Source: Oxalobacteraceae bacterium UBA6018 (GTDB lineage: Bacteria; Pseudomonadota; Gammaproteobacteria; Burkholderiales; Burkholderiaceae_D). Taken from it: a stretch of 53,157 bases of DNA. The stretch lies in assembly GCA_002428015.1 (NCBI GenBank), contig DIZW01000122.1, forward strand, positions 35,653 through 88,809. Reading direction: 5' to 3'. The notes below the pieces were generated by a model, which was not told the origin of the DNA, searched no databases, and saw only the letters and a program-made list of their open reading frames with translations. This document shows, piece after piece, positions 8,355 to 16,084 of the stretch (position 1 is the first letter of the stretch; each line of letters starts with the position of its first letter). The position numbers were made by a program, and so were the translations under genes.

Positions 8355-9383
8355 ATGCGACCGGCCATCGCCATCACCACCGGCGAGCCGGCCGGGATCG
8401 GACCTGAGATCTCGATCCGCGCGGCATGGGCGCTGCGCGGCCAGGCCAACTGCGTGCTGGTGGGCGACGCCGCCTTCCTGGCGCTCACCGCCAGCCTGAT
8501 CGACCCGGAAATCCGCCTGGCCGCGTTGTCGGTGCAGGCCCTGCGCAACGGCGGCCTGCCGCAGTTCGGGCCGGAGCGCCTGGCCGTGATCGACGTGCCG
8601 CTGGCGGCCCACGTGGTGCCCGGCCGGCTCGACACGGCCAACGGGCGCGCCGTGCTGGCCACGCTCGACCTGGCGCTCGAAGGCGTGGCGTCCGGCTGGT
8701 TCGAGGCGATCGTCACCGCGCCGCTGCAAAAGAGCACCATCAACGACGCCGGGGTGCCGTTCTCCGGCCATACCGAGTACCTGGCCGACAAGACCGGCAC
8801 CGCCCAGGTGGTGATGATGCTGGCCGGGATGCCGGCCGGCGCGGCGGCCCCCTTGCGGGTGGCGCTGGCCACCACCCACCTGCCGCTGCGCGCGGTGCCC
8901 GACGCGATCACCGAGGATTTGCTGGCGCGCGTGATCGACATCATCGACGCCGATTTGCGGCGCAAGTTCGGCATCGGCGCGCCGCGCATCCTGGTCACCG
9001 GCCTCAATCCGCACGCGGGCGAGAACGGCTACCTGGGGCGCGAGGAGATCGACATCATCGAGCCGGCCCTGGCGGCGGCGCGCGCGCGCGGGATCGACGC
9101 GCGCGGCCCGTACCCGGCCGACACCCTGTTCCAGCCCAAGTACTTGCAGGACGCCGACTGCGTGCTGGCGATGTACCACGACCAGGGCCTGCCGGTGCTC
9201 AAGCACGCGACCTTCGGGCGCGGCGTCAACATCACGCTCGGGCTGCCGCTGATCCGCACCTCGGTCGACCATGGCACCGCGCTCGACCTGGCCGCCAAGG
9301 GGCTGGGCCTGGCCGATTGCGCCAGCATGGAGCAGGCCATCCAGAGCGCGCTGCAGATGGCGGCCCAGGCCCGCAAGCGCTAA
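8355..9383 (+). CDS. pdxA: 4-hydroxythreonine-4-phosphate dehydrogenase
   Basis: A 342-residue NAD-dependent dehydrogenase that oxidises 4-phosphohydroxy-L-threonine in the DXP-dependent pyridoxal phosphate pathway; cytoplasmic homodimer. Seen: N-terminal MRPAIAITTGEPAGIGPE, the substrate-binding GHTEYLADKTGT, TGLNPHAGENGYLG, and the metal/NAD region AMYHDQGLPVLKH and TSVDHGTALDLAAKG. The start is two bases after the surA stop; longer in-frame starts would overlap surA by tens of bases. Third gene of the lptD operon. Confidence 0.96.
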   Translation: MRPAIAITTGEPAGIGPEISIRAAWALRGQANCVLVGDAAFLALTASLIDPEIRLAALSVQALRNGGLPQFGPERLAVIDVPLAAHVVPGRLDTANGRAVLATLDLALEGVASGWFEAIVTAPLQKSTINDAGVPFSGHTEYLADKTGTAQVVMMLAGMPAGAAAPLRVALATTHLPLRAVPDAITEDLLARVIDIIDADLRRKFGIGAPRILVTGLNPHAGENGYLGREEIDIIEPALAAARARGIDARGPYPADTLFQPKYLQDADCVLAMYHDQGLPVLKHATFGRGVNITLGLPLIRTSVDHGTALDLAAKGLGLADCASMEQAIQSALQMAAQARKR

Positions 9384-9480
9384 GCGCCGCCATCAATCAA
9401 CGTTACATCCGCTTTACATCAGCTCTCAAACGGCGCCCACCCGACCAGCGCCCCGATCGACCAGAACTACTGAAAGCACC

Positions 9481-10257
9481 ATGAAACACGTCGCCCGCAA
9501 ACGCTTCGGCCAGAATTTTTTGACCGATAAACTCGTCCTCGATAACATTATCGACGCCATCGGTCCCCAGCCCGGCCAGACGATGGTGGAAATCGGCCCC
9601 GGGCTGGCGGCCATGACGGCGCTGCTGCTCAAGCACCTCGATCACATGCACGTGGTGGAGCTGGACCGCGACCTGGTGGCGCGCCTGGAGAAGTCCTTCC
9701 CGCGCGAGAAGCTGACCATCCATTCGGGCGACGCGCTCAAGTTCGATTTCGGCGCGATTCCCGTCACGCCGGGGCGCAAGCTGCGGGTGGTGGGCAATCT
9801 GCCGTATAACATTTCGAGCCCGCTGCTGTTCCACCTGGCCGAGTTCGCGCCGCTGATCGAGGACCAGCACTTCATGCTGCAAAAGGAAGTGGTCGAGCGC
9901 ATGGTGGCCTCGCCCGGCACCAAGGCCTACGGGCGTCTGTCGGTGATGTTGCAATGGCGCTACGACATGGCGCTGATGTTCATCGTGCCGCCCACCGCCT
10001 TCGACCCGCCGCCGCAGGTGGAGTCGGCGATCGTGCGCATGGTGCCGACCGCGCGCCAGCTGGCCTGCGACGGCCCGACCCTGGAGGCGGTGGTGCTCAA
10101 GGCGTTCTCGCAGCGGCGCAAGGTGATCCGCAACTGCGTGGCGGGGATGTTCACCGAAGCCCAGCTGGTCGAGGCGGGGATCGACCCGGGCGCGCGGCCC
10201 GAGGCGGTCGGCCTGGCGCAGTACGTGGCCTTGGCCAACCTGCGCAAGCCTGTGTAG
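9481..10257 (+). CDS. rsmA: 16S rRNA (A1518/A1519) dimethyltransferase RsmA/KsgA
   Basis: A 258-residue S-adenosylmethionine methyltransferase that dimethylates two adjacent adenines in the 3' hairpin of 16S rRNA during late small-subunit assembly; its loss gives kasugamycin resistance. Seen: N-terminal KRFGQNFLTD, SAM motif I VEIGPGLAAMT, acidic motif VVELDRD, catalytic NLPYNISSPLLFHL, and the C-terminal helical domain with QRRKVIRNC. It follows pdxA after 97 bases and closes the operon; no apaG or apaH follows, unlike E. coli. Confidence 0.96.
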   Translation: MKHVARKRFGQNFLTDKLVLDNIIDAIGPQPGQTMVEIGPGLAAMTALLLKHLDHMHVVELDRDLVARLEKSFPREKLTIHSGDALKFDFGAIPVTPGRKLRVVGNLPYNISSPLLFHLAEFAPLIEDQHFMLQKEVVERMVASPGTKAYGRLSVMLQWRYDMALMFIVPPTAFDPPPQVESAIVRMVPTARQLACDGPTLEAVVLKAFSQRRKVIRNCVAGMFTEAQLVEAGIDPGARPEAVGLAQYVALANLRKPV

Positions 10258-10321
10258 CGGCGGCCTGCCGCGCCTGGCGGTGCGGTCTGCCGGCTGTGCG
10301 AGCGCTGTGGCGCGGCGCAGG

Positions 10322-10352
10322 AAAAAAAAAGGCCCGCAGCTTGGTGCGGGCC
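10322..10352 (-). terminator. Rho-independent terminator of sRNA copy 1
   Basis: An 8-bp stem GGCCCGCA/TGCGGGCC with a 6-nt loop is followed on the minus strand by nine consecutive U residues. The orientation ends minus-strand transcripts, not rsmA. Confidence 0.85.
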
Positions 10353-10414
10353 AAATCCAATTCCTGTTGAGGAGAGTTGGAGGAGACAGGTGCAATTATG
10401 CTGCGACACAGCAT
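10322..10414 (-). ncRNA. Putative CU-rich small RNA, copy 1 of 2
   Basis: Read on the minus strand, the element has a 5' hairpin (ATGCTG-TGTCG-CAGCAT, 10398-10414), a CU-rich unpaired linker with GTCTCCTCC and CTCTCC (10371-10387), and a strong hairpin followed by nine U residues (10322-10352). A second copy with the same architecture lies 240 bases away, and similarity continues upstream of both hairpins, as expected for copied promoters. The linker is complementary to GGAGGAGAC-type ribosome binding sites. A one-base indel between the copies inside the minus-strand reading frame argues against a peptide. Family unknown to me; promoter not resolved. Confidence 0.6.
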
Positions 10415-10565
10415 ATAAATCTAATTGATCTTTCCAATAACTGATATTAATTTTTTTAATAATTGGTCAGTCGACCGTGTTCCCATATCTTTCATCGTCA
10501 TTTCCCGTTTCCGGTCTCCGCCGCCCTGCAGAGTAGACGCCTGCCCCTCGGCTTGTGTTTAGGCG

Positions 10566-10590
10566 AAAAAAAAGCCCGCGAATGGCGGGC
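10566..10590 (-). terminator. Rho-independent terminator of sRNA copy 2
   Basis: A 6-bp GCCCGC/GCGGGC stem, extended by A-T pairs into the tract, is followed on the minus strand by eight U residues. It could also end transcription from the lipoprotein gene at 10705. Confidence 0.82.
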
Positions 10591-10652
10591 TTGAATCCAA
10601 TTTCCATAAGGAGAGTTGGAGGAGACGGGATCATTATGCTGCGCCACAGCAT
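10566..10652 (-). ncRNA. Putative CU-rich small RNA, copy 2 of 2
   Basis: Paralogue of the element at 10322. On the minus strand: a 5' hairpin ATGCTG-TGGCG-CAGCAT (10636-10652), the identical linker GTCTCCTCCAACTCTCC (10610-10626), then a terminator hairpin (10574-10590) and a run of eight U residues. Hairpin stems and linker are conserved, while the loop, the spacer and the terminator sequence have diverged; this pattern suggests selection on structure and linker. It lies just downstream of the lipoprotein gene at 10705 on the same strand, so processing from that mRNA's 3' end is an alternative to its own promoter. Confidence 0.6.
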
Positions 10653-10704
10653 ATAATTCAAATTTATCTTTATGATACCATCCATCACTCCCCGTGATGT
10701 CTAA

Positions 10705-11295
10705 TCAGGTGCAAGTGACCTTCACCTTATCGAGAATATCGGCGTCGCCCATCACGCCCGTGCCGTTTTGTACGGTGCAGGTGGTGCCGTTGGTGGGCTG
10801 GGTCAGCACAGTGATGCCGTAGGATGCGCCGTAAGGAACCGTGAATGCCGTCGTGACGGTCCCGGCCGCCGGCGCAGCCGTGCCGTTGGAGCCGTTGGTC
10901 AGCACCAGACCGTCGGCGACCTGGTTCAAGGTCACGGAAATCGCGTGGCTGATCAGGGTGCACTGGACGACGACGTTGATCGACGCCAGGCGTCCCGCGC
11001 TGTCGCTGCCGCCCGACGCGCCGCAGGTTTCATGGTCCGGGTTGGTGGTGACGACGACGTTGTAGGTGTCGCCGTAGCTGATCTTGCGCGGCATGACGAA
11101 GCTGGTGGTCACCGGCGTGCCGAGGGGCGAGGGGGCAGGAACGTTCAAGGTATCGCTGCCGTTGGTCAGGACCATGCCGCCGTATGCCAGGCCTGTGATC
11201 GTACCCTTGACTTCAAACTCAGCCTTGCCGCCGCAACCGGCCAGGCCCAGCACAACCGCCAGCAATACACACGGGCGCAACATGAATGACTTCAT
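10705..11295 (-). CDS. Two-module repeat lipoprotein
   Basis: A 196-residue predicted lipoprotein of unknown function. A signal peptide with lipobox LAGC (Cys about residue 21) is followed by two copies of a module of roughly 80 residues. Each contains a (M/L)VLTNGS strand, a T(V/A)F(V/T)(M/V)P strand, a SYG..Y.V/ITV strand and a terminal paired Cys (ETCGAS...VVQC; TTCTVQNGTG...VTC), suggesting two small beta-sandwich domains each closed by a disulphide. Strong Shine-Dalgarno GGAGAA seven bases before ATG. It is a tandem paralogue of the gene at 11327 and probably co-transcribed with it. Such modules are common in Burkholderiales surface lipoproteins; an adhesive or structural role is only a guess. 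Confidence 0.85.
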   Translation of the reverse strand: MKSFMLRPCVLLAVVLGLAGCGGKAEFEVKGTITGLAYGGMVLTNGSDTLNVPAPSPLGTPVTTSFVMPRKISYGDTYNVVVTTNPDHETCGASGGSDSAGRLASINVVVQCTLISHAISVTLNQVADGLVLTNGSNGTAAPAAGTVTTAFTVPYGASYGITVLTQPTNGTTCTVQNGTGVMGDADILDKVKVTCT

Positions 11296-11326
11296 AACTT
11301 CTCCAGATTAAGTGATTGCCGCGTGA

Positions 11327-11941
11327 TCAGTTATTGGCGCAGGTGACCAGGACGGCGGTGTAGTCCACGTGGCCAGCGTAGCCGGTGCCGTTCTGCACGG
11401 TACAGGTTTGGCCGGCAGGCTGCTGCAGCACGGTGACGCCGAACGGGTCGCCGTCGCCGACCTGGCCAGACACGACCTTGCCGGCCGTGTCGTAGTGGGT
11501 CATGCTGAACGTGGTCTGGCCTGCCGCGATGGGTTGCTGGTTGGCGCCGTTAATCAGGATCAGGCCGGCGTTGACGGGCGGGTTGACAATCTTGCCGGTG
11601 ATGTTGCGCGGATCGTTGGCGCAGTGCACTTCAATGTTGGTGACACTGTAGGCGCCAGTCTTGCCGCTGTTGTACAGCAAGGTGCAGGTGGTGCCTTCAG
11701 GGTGGGTGGCAATTTCCACGTCGAAGTGTTCGTCCGGCTTGAGCAGGTCGGGGAACTGGAACGACGACGAGTTCGCAGGCACCGTCAGTGGCGTGCCGCC
11801 GTTATTGGTCAGGGTCAAGCCATCCTTGGTCAAGCCGCCCACGTAACCGCCGAGCAACAGGTTGCCGCCGCCGCCGCCGCAGGACGCAAGGCTCAGTACG
11901 CATGCGAGCGCGACGCTCGAACGCAGAAACAGGTTTTTCAT
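11327..11941 (-). CDS. Two-module repeat lipoprotein (tandem paralogue)
   Basis: A 204-residue predicted lipoprotein, function unknown. Signal peptide and lipobox LASC followed by a Gly run (CGGGGGN), then two modules related to those of the downstream gene: GLTLTNNGGTPLTVPA...GTTCTL...VHC and AGLILINGANQQPIAAG...GQTCTVQNGTG...VTC. The words QTCTVQNGTG and VLQQP match the downstream paralogue. I chose MKNLFLRSSV because it starts the signal peptide and has GGAGAAAGT just upstream; the open frame continues 59 codons further without signal-like features. 31 bases separate it from the downstream paralogue, suggesting one transcript. Confidence 0.85.
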   Translation of the reverse strand: MKNLFLRSSVALACVLSLASCGGGGGNLLLGGYVGGLTKDGLTLTNNGGTPLTVPANSSSFQFPDLLKPDEHFDVEIATHPEGTTCTLLYNSGKTGAYSVTNIEVHCANDPRNITGKIVNPPVNAGLILINGANQQPIAAGQTTFSMTHYDTAGKVVSGQVGDGDPFGVTVLQQPAGQTCTVQNGTGYAGHVDYTAVLVTCANN

Positions 11942-12186
11942 ACTTTCTCCAAACGGAATGAGGGGCAAGGCCGATGCCGGCGCCGCGGACGGACAGAATG
12001 GACGACATTTTAGTGCATTTGGCAACCCGACGGCTGAACAGGGTTGTATCAGCGTGTAATCTTCGTCACTGCCTGCGCGGGCGCCATTGATTTTCCCGGT
12101 GGGCCTCGTTATGCTCAAGCAACCGGTAATGACACCGGTTCATCGCTTTCGTTGGCGTTCCCTTTCATTTTATACATCGACCAACC

Positions 12187-12900
12187 ATGACGACAACGCG
12201 CCGCGCCTGGCCAAAAGCCATTTTGTTCGACCTCGACGATACCCTGTGGCCCATCGAGCCGGTGATCCGGCAGGCGGAGCAGACCTTGCATGATTGGCTG
12301 CGCGACAACGCCCCGCGCGTCGCCGAACGTTTCACGATCGACAACTTGCGCCAGGCCCGGCTGGCCCTGCTGGCGCAACAGCCCGAGTTCCAGCTGGACC
12401 TGGGCGCCCTGCGCCGGGCCGGGCTGGTGTCGGCCTTCGAGCAGGCCGGCGAGGACGGCGACAAGGTCGAGCAGGCCATGGTGCAGTTCTTCGCCGCCCG
12501 CAACGCGGTCATCCCTTACGACGACGTGCTGCCCGGCCTGCTGCGGCTCAAGGGCCGCACCCTGATCGGCTCCATCTCGAACGGTAACGCGGACCTGCAG
12601 GCGATCGGCCTGTCGCACCATTTCAAGGTGTCGGTCGCCGCCCACCAGCTCGGTTGCGCCAAGCCGGACGCGGCGATCTTCCACGCGGCCTGCACGCAGC
12701 TCGGCGTGGCCCCGGAAGACGCGGTGTACGTGGGCGACGACGTGCTGCTCGACGTGCGCGGCGCCCAGCAGGCCGGCTTGCGCGCGGTCTGGCTGAACCG
12801 CCATGGCAGCCAGGCCCATCTGGAACATGAGGTGGTGCCGGACGCCATCGTCGGCAGCTTCGACGAACTGCTCGACTGGCTGGCGCGCGAACATAGCTGA
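12187..12900 (+). CDS. HAD-superfamily phosphatase (YigB/YjjG-like)
   Basis: A 237-residue haloacid dehalogenase-like hydrolase, subfamily IA. Motif I FDLDDTLWP (nucleophile Asp near residue 17), a helical cap domain, motif II GSISNGN, motif III Lys in AKPDAAIFHAAC and motif IV VGDDVLLDVRGAQQAG are all present, so it should be an active Mg-dependent phosphatase. Relatives dephosphorylate the riboflavin precursor ARPP, FMN or nucleotides; substrate cannot be assigned from sequence. It stands divergent from the lipoprotein pair and 124 bases ahead of hrcA. Confidence 0.85.
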   Translation: MTTTRRAWPKAILFDLDDTLWPIEPVIRQAEQTLHDWLRDNAPRVAERFTIDNLRQARLALLAQQPEFQLDLGALRRAGLVSAFEQAGEDGDKVEQAMVQFFAARNAVIPYDDVLPGLLRLKGRTLIGSISNGNADLQAIGLSHHFKVSVAAHQLGCAKPDAAIFHAACTQLGVAPEDAVYVGDDVLLDVRGAQQAGLRAVWLNRHGSQAHLEHEVVPDAIVGSFDELLDWLAREHS

Positions 12901-13024
12901 GTGCCGCCAGGCACGACGGCCTTGCGCAAGCGCGGCGATCGCCGCTACCTCGACGATTGCAGCACGGCTTGCGCGCGAACGTGCATAATAGGCAGATCCG
13001 TTTTTGCGTCTGGCTGAAAGAATC

Positions 13025-14041
13025 ATGAAACTCGAACCTCGTGCACAAACCCTGCTGAAAGCCCTGGTCGAACGGTATATCGCCGACGGCCAGCCGGTCG
13101 GCTCGCGCGCGCTGTCGAAAATCTCCGGACTCGACCTGTCGCCGGCCACCATCCGCAACATCATGGCGGACCTGGAGGAAATGGGCTACGTGGCCAGCCC
13201 GCACACCTCGGCCGGCCGCATTCCCACCCCGCGCGGCTACCGCATCTTCGTCGACACCCTGCTCACGGTGCAGCAGTTCGACGAGCACTCGGTCGAAGCG
13301 CGCATGCGCCTGCAGTCCCAGCAGCCGCAAAAGCTCATCGCCAACGCGGCGCAGATGCTGTCCTCGCTGTCGCAGTTCGCCGGCGTGGTGACCAGCCCGC
13401 GGCGCGAATCGGTGTTCCAGCAGATTGAATTCCTGCGCCTGTCGGAAAAGCGCATCCTGCTCGTGATCGTCGATCCGCGCGGCGACGTGCAGAACCGCCT
13501 GCTGCTCACCGATGTCGACTACACCCCGAGCCAGCTGGTCCAGTCGGCCAACTACATCAACCAGAATTACGGCGGGCTGTCGTTCGACGAGGTGCGCAAC
13601 CGCGTCACCGGCGAGCTGCGCCAGCTGCGCGACGACATGGGACGCCTGATGCAGGCCGCCGTGGAGGCCGGCAGCGAGGCCATGGCCGACAACGCCGACG
13701 CCATGGTGATCGCGGGCGAGCGCAATCTGCTGAGCGTGGCGGACCTGTCGTCCAATATGAGCTCGCTACGGCAGATGTTCGACATGTTCGAGCAGAAAAC
13801 CAGCCTGATGCAGCTGCTCGACGTCTCCAGCAAGGCCAGCGGGGTGCAGATCTTCATCGGCGGCGAGTCGAACCTGGTGCCGATGGACGAGATGAGCGTG
13901 GTGACCGCGTCCTACGAGGTCAACGGGCAGATCGTGGGCACGCTGGGTGTGATCGGGCCGACCCGCATGGCCTACGAGCGGGTCATTCCGATTGTCGATA
14001 TCACGGCCAAGCTGCTGTCGAACGCGCTCAGTCACAGCTGA
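13025..14041 (+). CDS. hrcA: Heat-inducible transcriptional repressor HrcA
   Basis: A 338-residue repressor that binds CIRCE operators and silences groESL/dnaK-type chaperone genes, with activity tied to GroEL. Seen: an N-terminal winged helix with VGSRALSKISGLDLSPATIRNIMADLEEMGYVASPHTSAGRIPT in the known register, then the GAF-like core and dimerisation region. Start MKLEPRAQTLLK is preferred over an in-frame upstream ATG at 13004 because the family begins close to this point. No CIRCE inverted repeat is visible in this window, so its targets lie elsewhere. Faces the convergent fur gene. Confidence 0.94.
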   Translation: MKLEPRAQTLLKALVERYIADGQPVGSRALSKISGLDLSPATIRNIMADLEEMGYVASPHTSAGRIPTPRGYRIFVDTLLTVQQFDEHSVEARMRLQSQQPQKLIANAAQMLSSLSQFAGVVTSPRRESVFQQIEFLRLSEKRILLVIVDPRGDVQNRLLLTDVDYTPSQLVQSANYINQNYGGLSFDEVRNRVTGELRQLRDDMGRLMQAAVEAGSEAMADNADAMVIAGERNLLSVADLSSNMSSLRQMFDMFEQKTSLMQLLDVSSKASGVQIFIGGESNLVPMDEMSVVTASYEVNGQIVGTLGVIGPTRMAYERVIPIVDITAKLLSNALSHS

Positions 14042-14078
14042 GCCAGGGGCGCAGGGGCGTCGTCCCCGGCGCGCAGGC

Positions 14079-14507
14079 TCAATTGCGGTGCGGGCAGGCC
14101 GGCTTGATGCAGTTGCCGTAGATGGCCAGCGCGTGCTCGGCGATCTTGAAGCCGCGCTCGTCGGCCACCTTGTGCTGGCGCGACTCGATTTCTTCGTCCA
14201 CGAATTCTTCCACCCGGCCGCAGTCCAAGCACACGAGATGGTCGTGGTGGGTGCCGGCGTTGAGCTCGAAGATGGCCTTGCCGGTCTCGAAATGGTTGCG
14301 GTTGAGCAAGCCGGCCTGCTCGAACTGGGTCAGCACCCGGTACACGGTGGCCAGGCCCACGTCCATGTTCTCGGTCAGCAGAATCTTGTACACGTCCTCG
14401 GCCGTCAGGTGGCGAATTTCGCTGTTCTGGAAGATTTCCAGGATTTTCAGGCGCGGCAGGGTCGCTTTCAGGCCGCTTGCCTTCAGGTCGGAGGGATTGT
14501 TACTCAT
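14079..14507 (-). CDS. fur: Ferric uptake regulator Fur
   Basis: A 142-residue Fe(II)-responsive repressor of iron uptake genes. An N-terminal winged helix (TLPRLKILEIFQ; LTAEDVYKILL; VGLATVYRVLTQFEQAGLL) is followed by the metal-binding dimerisation domain with HHDHLVCLDCGRVEEF and a C-terminal CPH. Length and motifs are those of Fur rather than Zur. It diverges from bamE over a 90-bp spacer, the fur-bamE (omlA/smpA) pairing known in Gram-negatives. I do not see a convincing Fur box in the spacer. Confidence 0.95.
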   Translation of the reverse strand: MSNNPSDLKASGLKATLPRLKILEIFQNSEIRHLTAEDVYKILLTENMDVGLATVYRVLTQFEQAGLLNRNHFETGKAIFELNAGTHHDHLVCLDCGRVEEFVDEEIESRQHKVADERGFKIAEHALAIYGNCIKPACPHRN

Positions 14508-14597
14508 GATTGTTACTCGTATATTGGCTTAGTGCTTTATCATATAGCGTTTTAGACGGGGGTGCCTAGCCTTCCGTTCAACGATTTTGAGGTCCCT

Positions 14598-15209
14598 ATG
14601 CGTGTTATGACTGCCGTTTTGCACCATGTTCGCCGCCCCGCGCCGCTGGCCGCCGCCCTGGCCGCCGCCGCACTGAGCCTGTCGGGCTGCTCGTTGTTCC
14701 ATCCGCAAGCCAGGCAGGCCACGCCCGCCGACGCGGTGAGCACCGCGCCCGAGGCGGTCGCCAACGACGCCAGCAAGGCTGCTGCGGCCGCCAACGCCGG
14801 CGCGCGCACGGTGCAGGCGTCGAAGCTGCAGAAGTTCCTGTGGATCTTCTCGCCCTACCGGCCGGACATCCAGCAAGGCAACTTCGTGTCCCAGGAAATG
14901 CGCAACCAGCTCAAGCCGGGCCAGACCCGCGAGCAGGTCAAGTTCATCCTCGGCACGCCGCTGCTGACCGACATCTTCCACGCCGACCGCTGGGATTATC
15001 CGTTCTACCTGGCGCGCGGCAACGGCGAGCTCACCAGCAGCCGCGTGACCGTCTACTTCAAGGACGACAAGCTCGACCACGTCGACGGCGGCAACCTGCC
15101 GACCGAGCGCGAGTACATCGAGCGCATCGCCGGCAAGTCGACCTTCGCGACCAAGGACTTGCCGAAGAAGGAAGACGTCGGCTCGGCCAGCATCCAGATC
15201 AAGAAGTAA
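14598..15209 (+). CDS. bamE: Outer membrane assembly lipoprotein BamE
   Basis: A 203-residue lipoprotein of the BAM complex that inserts beta-barrel proteins into the outer membrane. Lipobox LSGC near residue 31 (LAAAALSLSGCSLFHPQ). An Ala-rich linker (about residues 40-75) is longer than in E. coli BamE (113 residues in total). The conserved SmpA/OmlA fold follows: IQQGNFVSQEMRNQLKPG, REQVKFILGTPLLTDIFH, RWDYPFY, VTVYFKDDKLDHVDG. Start MRVMTAVLHH is chosen for the signal peptide; the ORF is open 12 codons upstream. Divergent from fur. Confidence 0.92.
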   Translation: MRVMTAVLHHVRRPAPLAAALAAAALSLSGCSLFHPQARQATPADAVSTAPEAVANDASKAAAAANAGARTVQASKLQKFLWIFSPYRPDIQQGNFVSQEMRNQLKPGQTREQVKFILGTPLLTDIFHADRWDYPFYLARGNGELTSSRVTVYFKDDKLDHVDGGNLPTEREYIERIAGKSTFATKDLPKKEDVGSASIQIKK

Positions 15210-15268
15210 GCTTCACCCAGCATCACGCCTTACCACCAGAATCAAGCCATCAAGAAGCCTTCACGACC

Positions 15269-16079
15269 ATGACTCAACTGAAAATTGCGGTAGCGGGCGC
15301 CAGCGGGCGCATGGGACAAATGCTGGTGAGCGCCATCGGCGCGGCGCCCGACCTGGTGCTCGCCGGCGCGCTCGACCGCGAAGGTTCGCCCAGCATCGGC
15401 ATGGACGCGGGCGCCTTCTCGGGCCAGGCCGCCGGCGTGCTGATCCAGTCCGACCTGGCGCTCGGCCTGGCCGACGCCGAGTACCTGATCGACTTCACCC
15501 GGCCCGAGGGCACGCTCAAGCACCTGGCTTACTGCGCCGAGCACGGCATCAAGAATGGTCATCGGCACCACCGGGTTTGACGAGGCCGGCAAGGAAGCGA
15601 TCCGCGCCGCCGCCGCCAAGACCGCCATCGTGTTCGCGCCCAACATGAGCGTGGGCGTGAACGTCACCCTCAAGCTGCTCGAACTGGCCGCCAAGAACCT
15701 GTCCGAGGGCTACGACATCGAAATCATCGAGGCCCACCACCGCCATAAGGTCGACGCGCCGTCCGGCACCGCGCTCAAGATGGGCGAGGTGATCGCCGAC
15801 GCGCTCGGGCGCGACCTCAAGCAGTGCGCCGTGTACGGCCGCGAAGGCGTCACCGGCGCGCGCGATCCGTCCACCATCGGCTTTGCCACCGTGCGCGGCG
15901 GCGACATCATTGGCGACCATACCGTGCTGTTCGCCGGCACCGGCGAGCGCATCGAAATCAGCCACAAGAGCAGCAGTCGCGCCTCCTACGCGGAAGGTTC
16001 GCTGCGCGCGGCGCGCTTCCTGGCCGACAAGTCCAGCGGCCTGTACAACATGCAGGACGTGCTGGCGCTGCCAGACTGA
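15269..16079 (+). pseudogene. dapB: 4-hydroxy-tetrahydrodipicolinate reductase, split by a +1 frameshift
   Basis: DapB reduces dihydrodipicolinate in the lysine/meso-diaminopimelate pathway. Frame 1 from ATG 15269 gives the NAD(P) fold (IAVAGASGRMGQML) up to HGIKN; the rest, VIGTTGFDEAGK, APNMSVGVNV, EAHHRHKVDAPSGTA and the C-terminal ISHKSSSR, lies one frame later from 15555 to the stop at 16079. Removing one A from the AA at 15554-15555 restores HGIKMVIGTTGF and a 269-residue protein, the normal family length (E. coli 273). Because meso-DAP synthesis is normally essential and all catalytic residues are intact, a sequencing or assembly error is more likely than true decay. It is followed six bases later by exbB. 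Confidence 0.9.
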
Positions 16080-16084
16080 ACGGC

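Noticed and set aside
10467..10688. 73-codon minus-strand ORF through sRNA copy 2
   Set aside because: The reading frame is not kept in copy 1 because of a one-base indel, whereas hairpins and linker are kept; an RNA fits better.
14508..14597. Fur autoregulation box between fur and bamE
   Set aside because: No stretch resembles the 19-bp GATAAT-type palindrome well enough.
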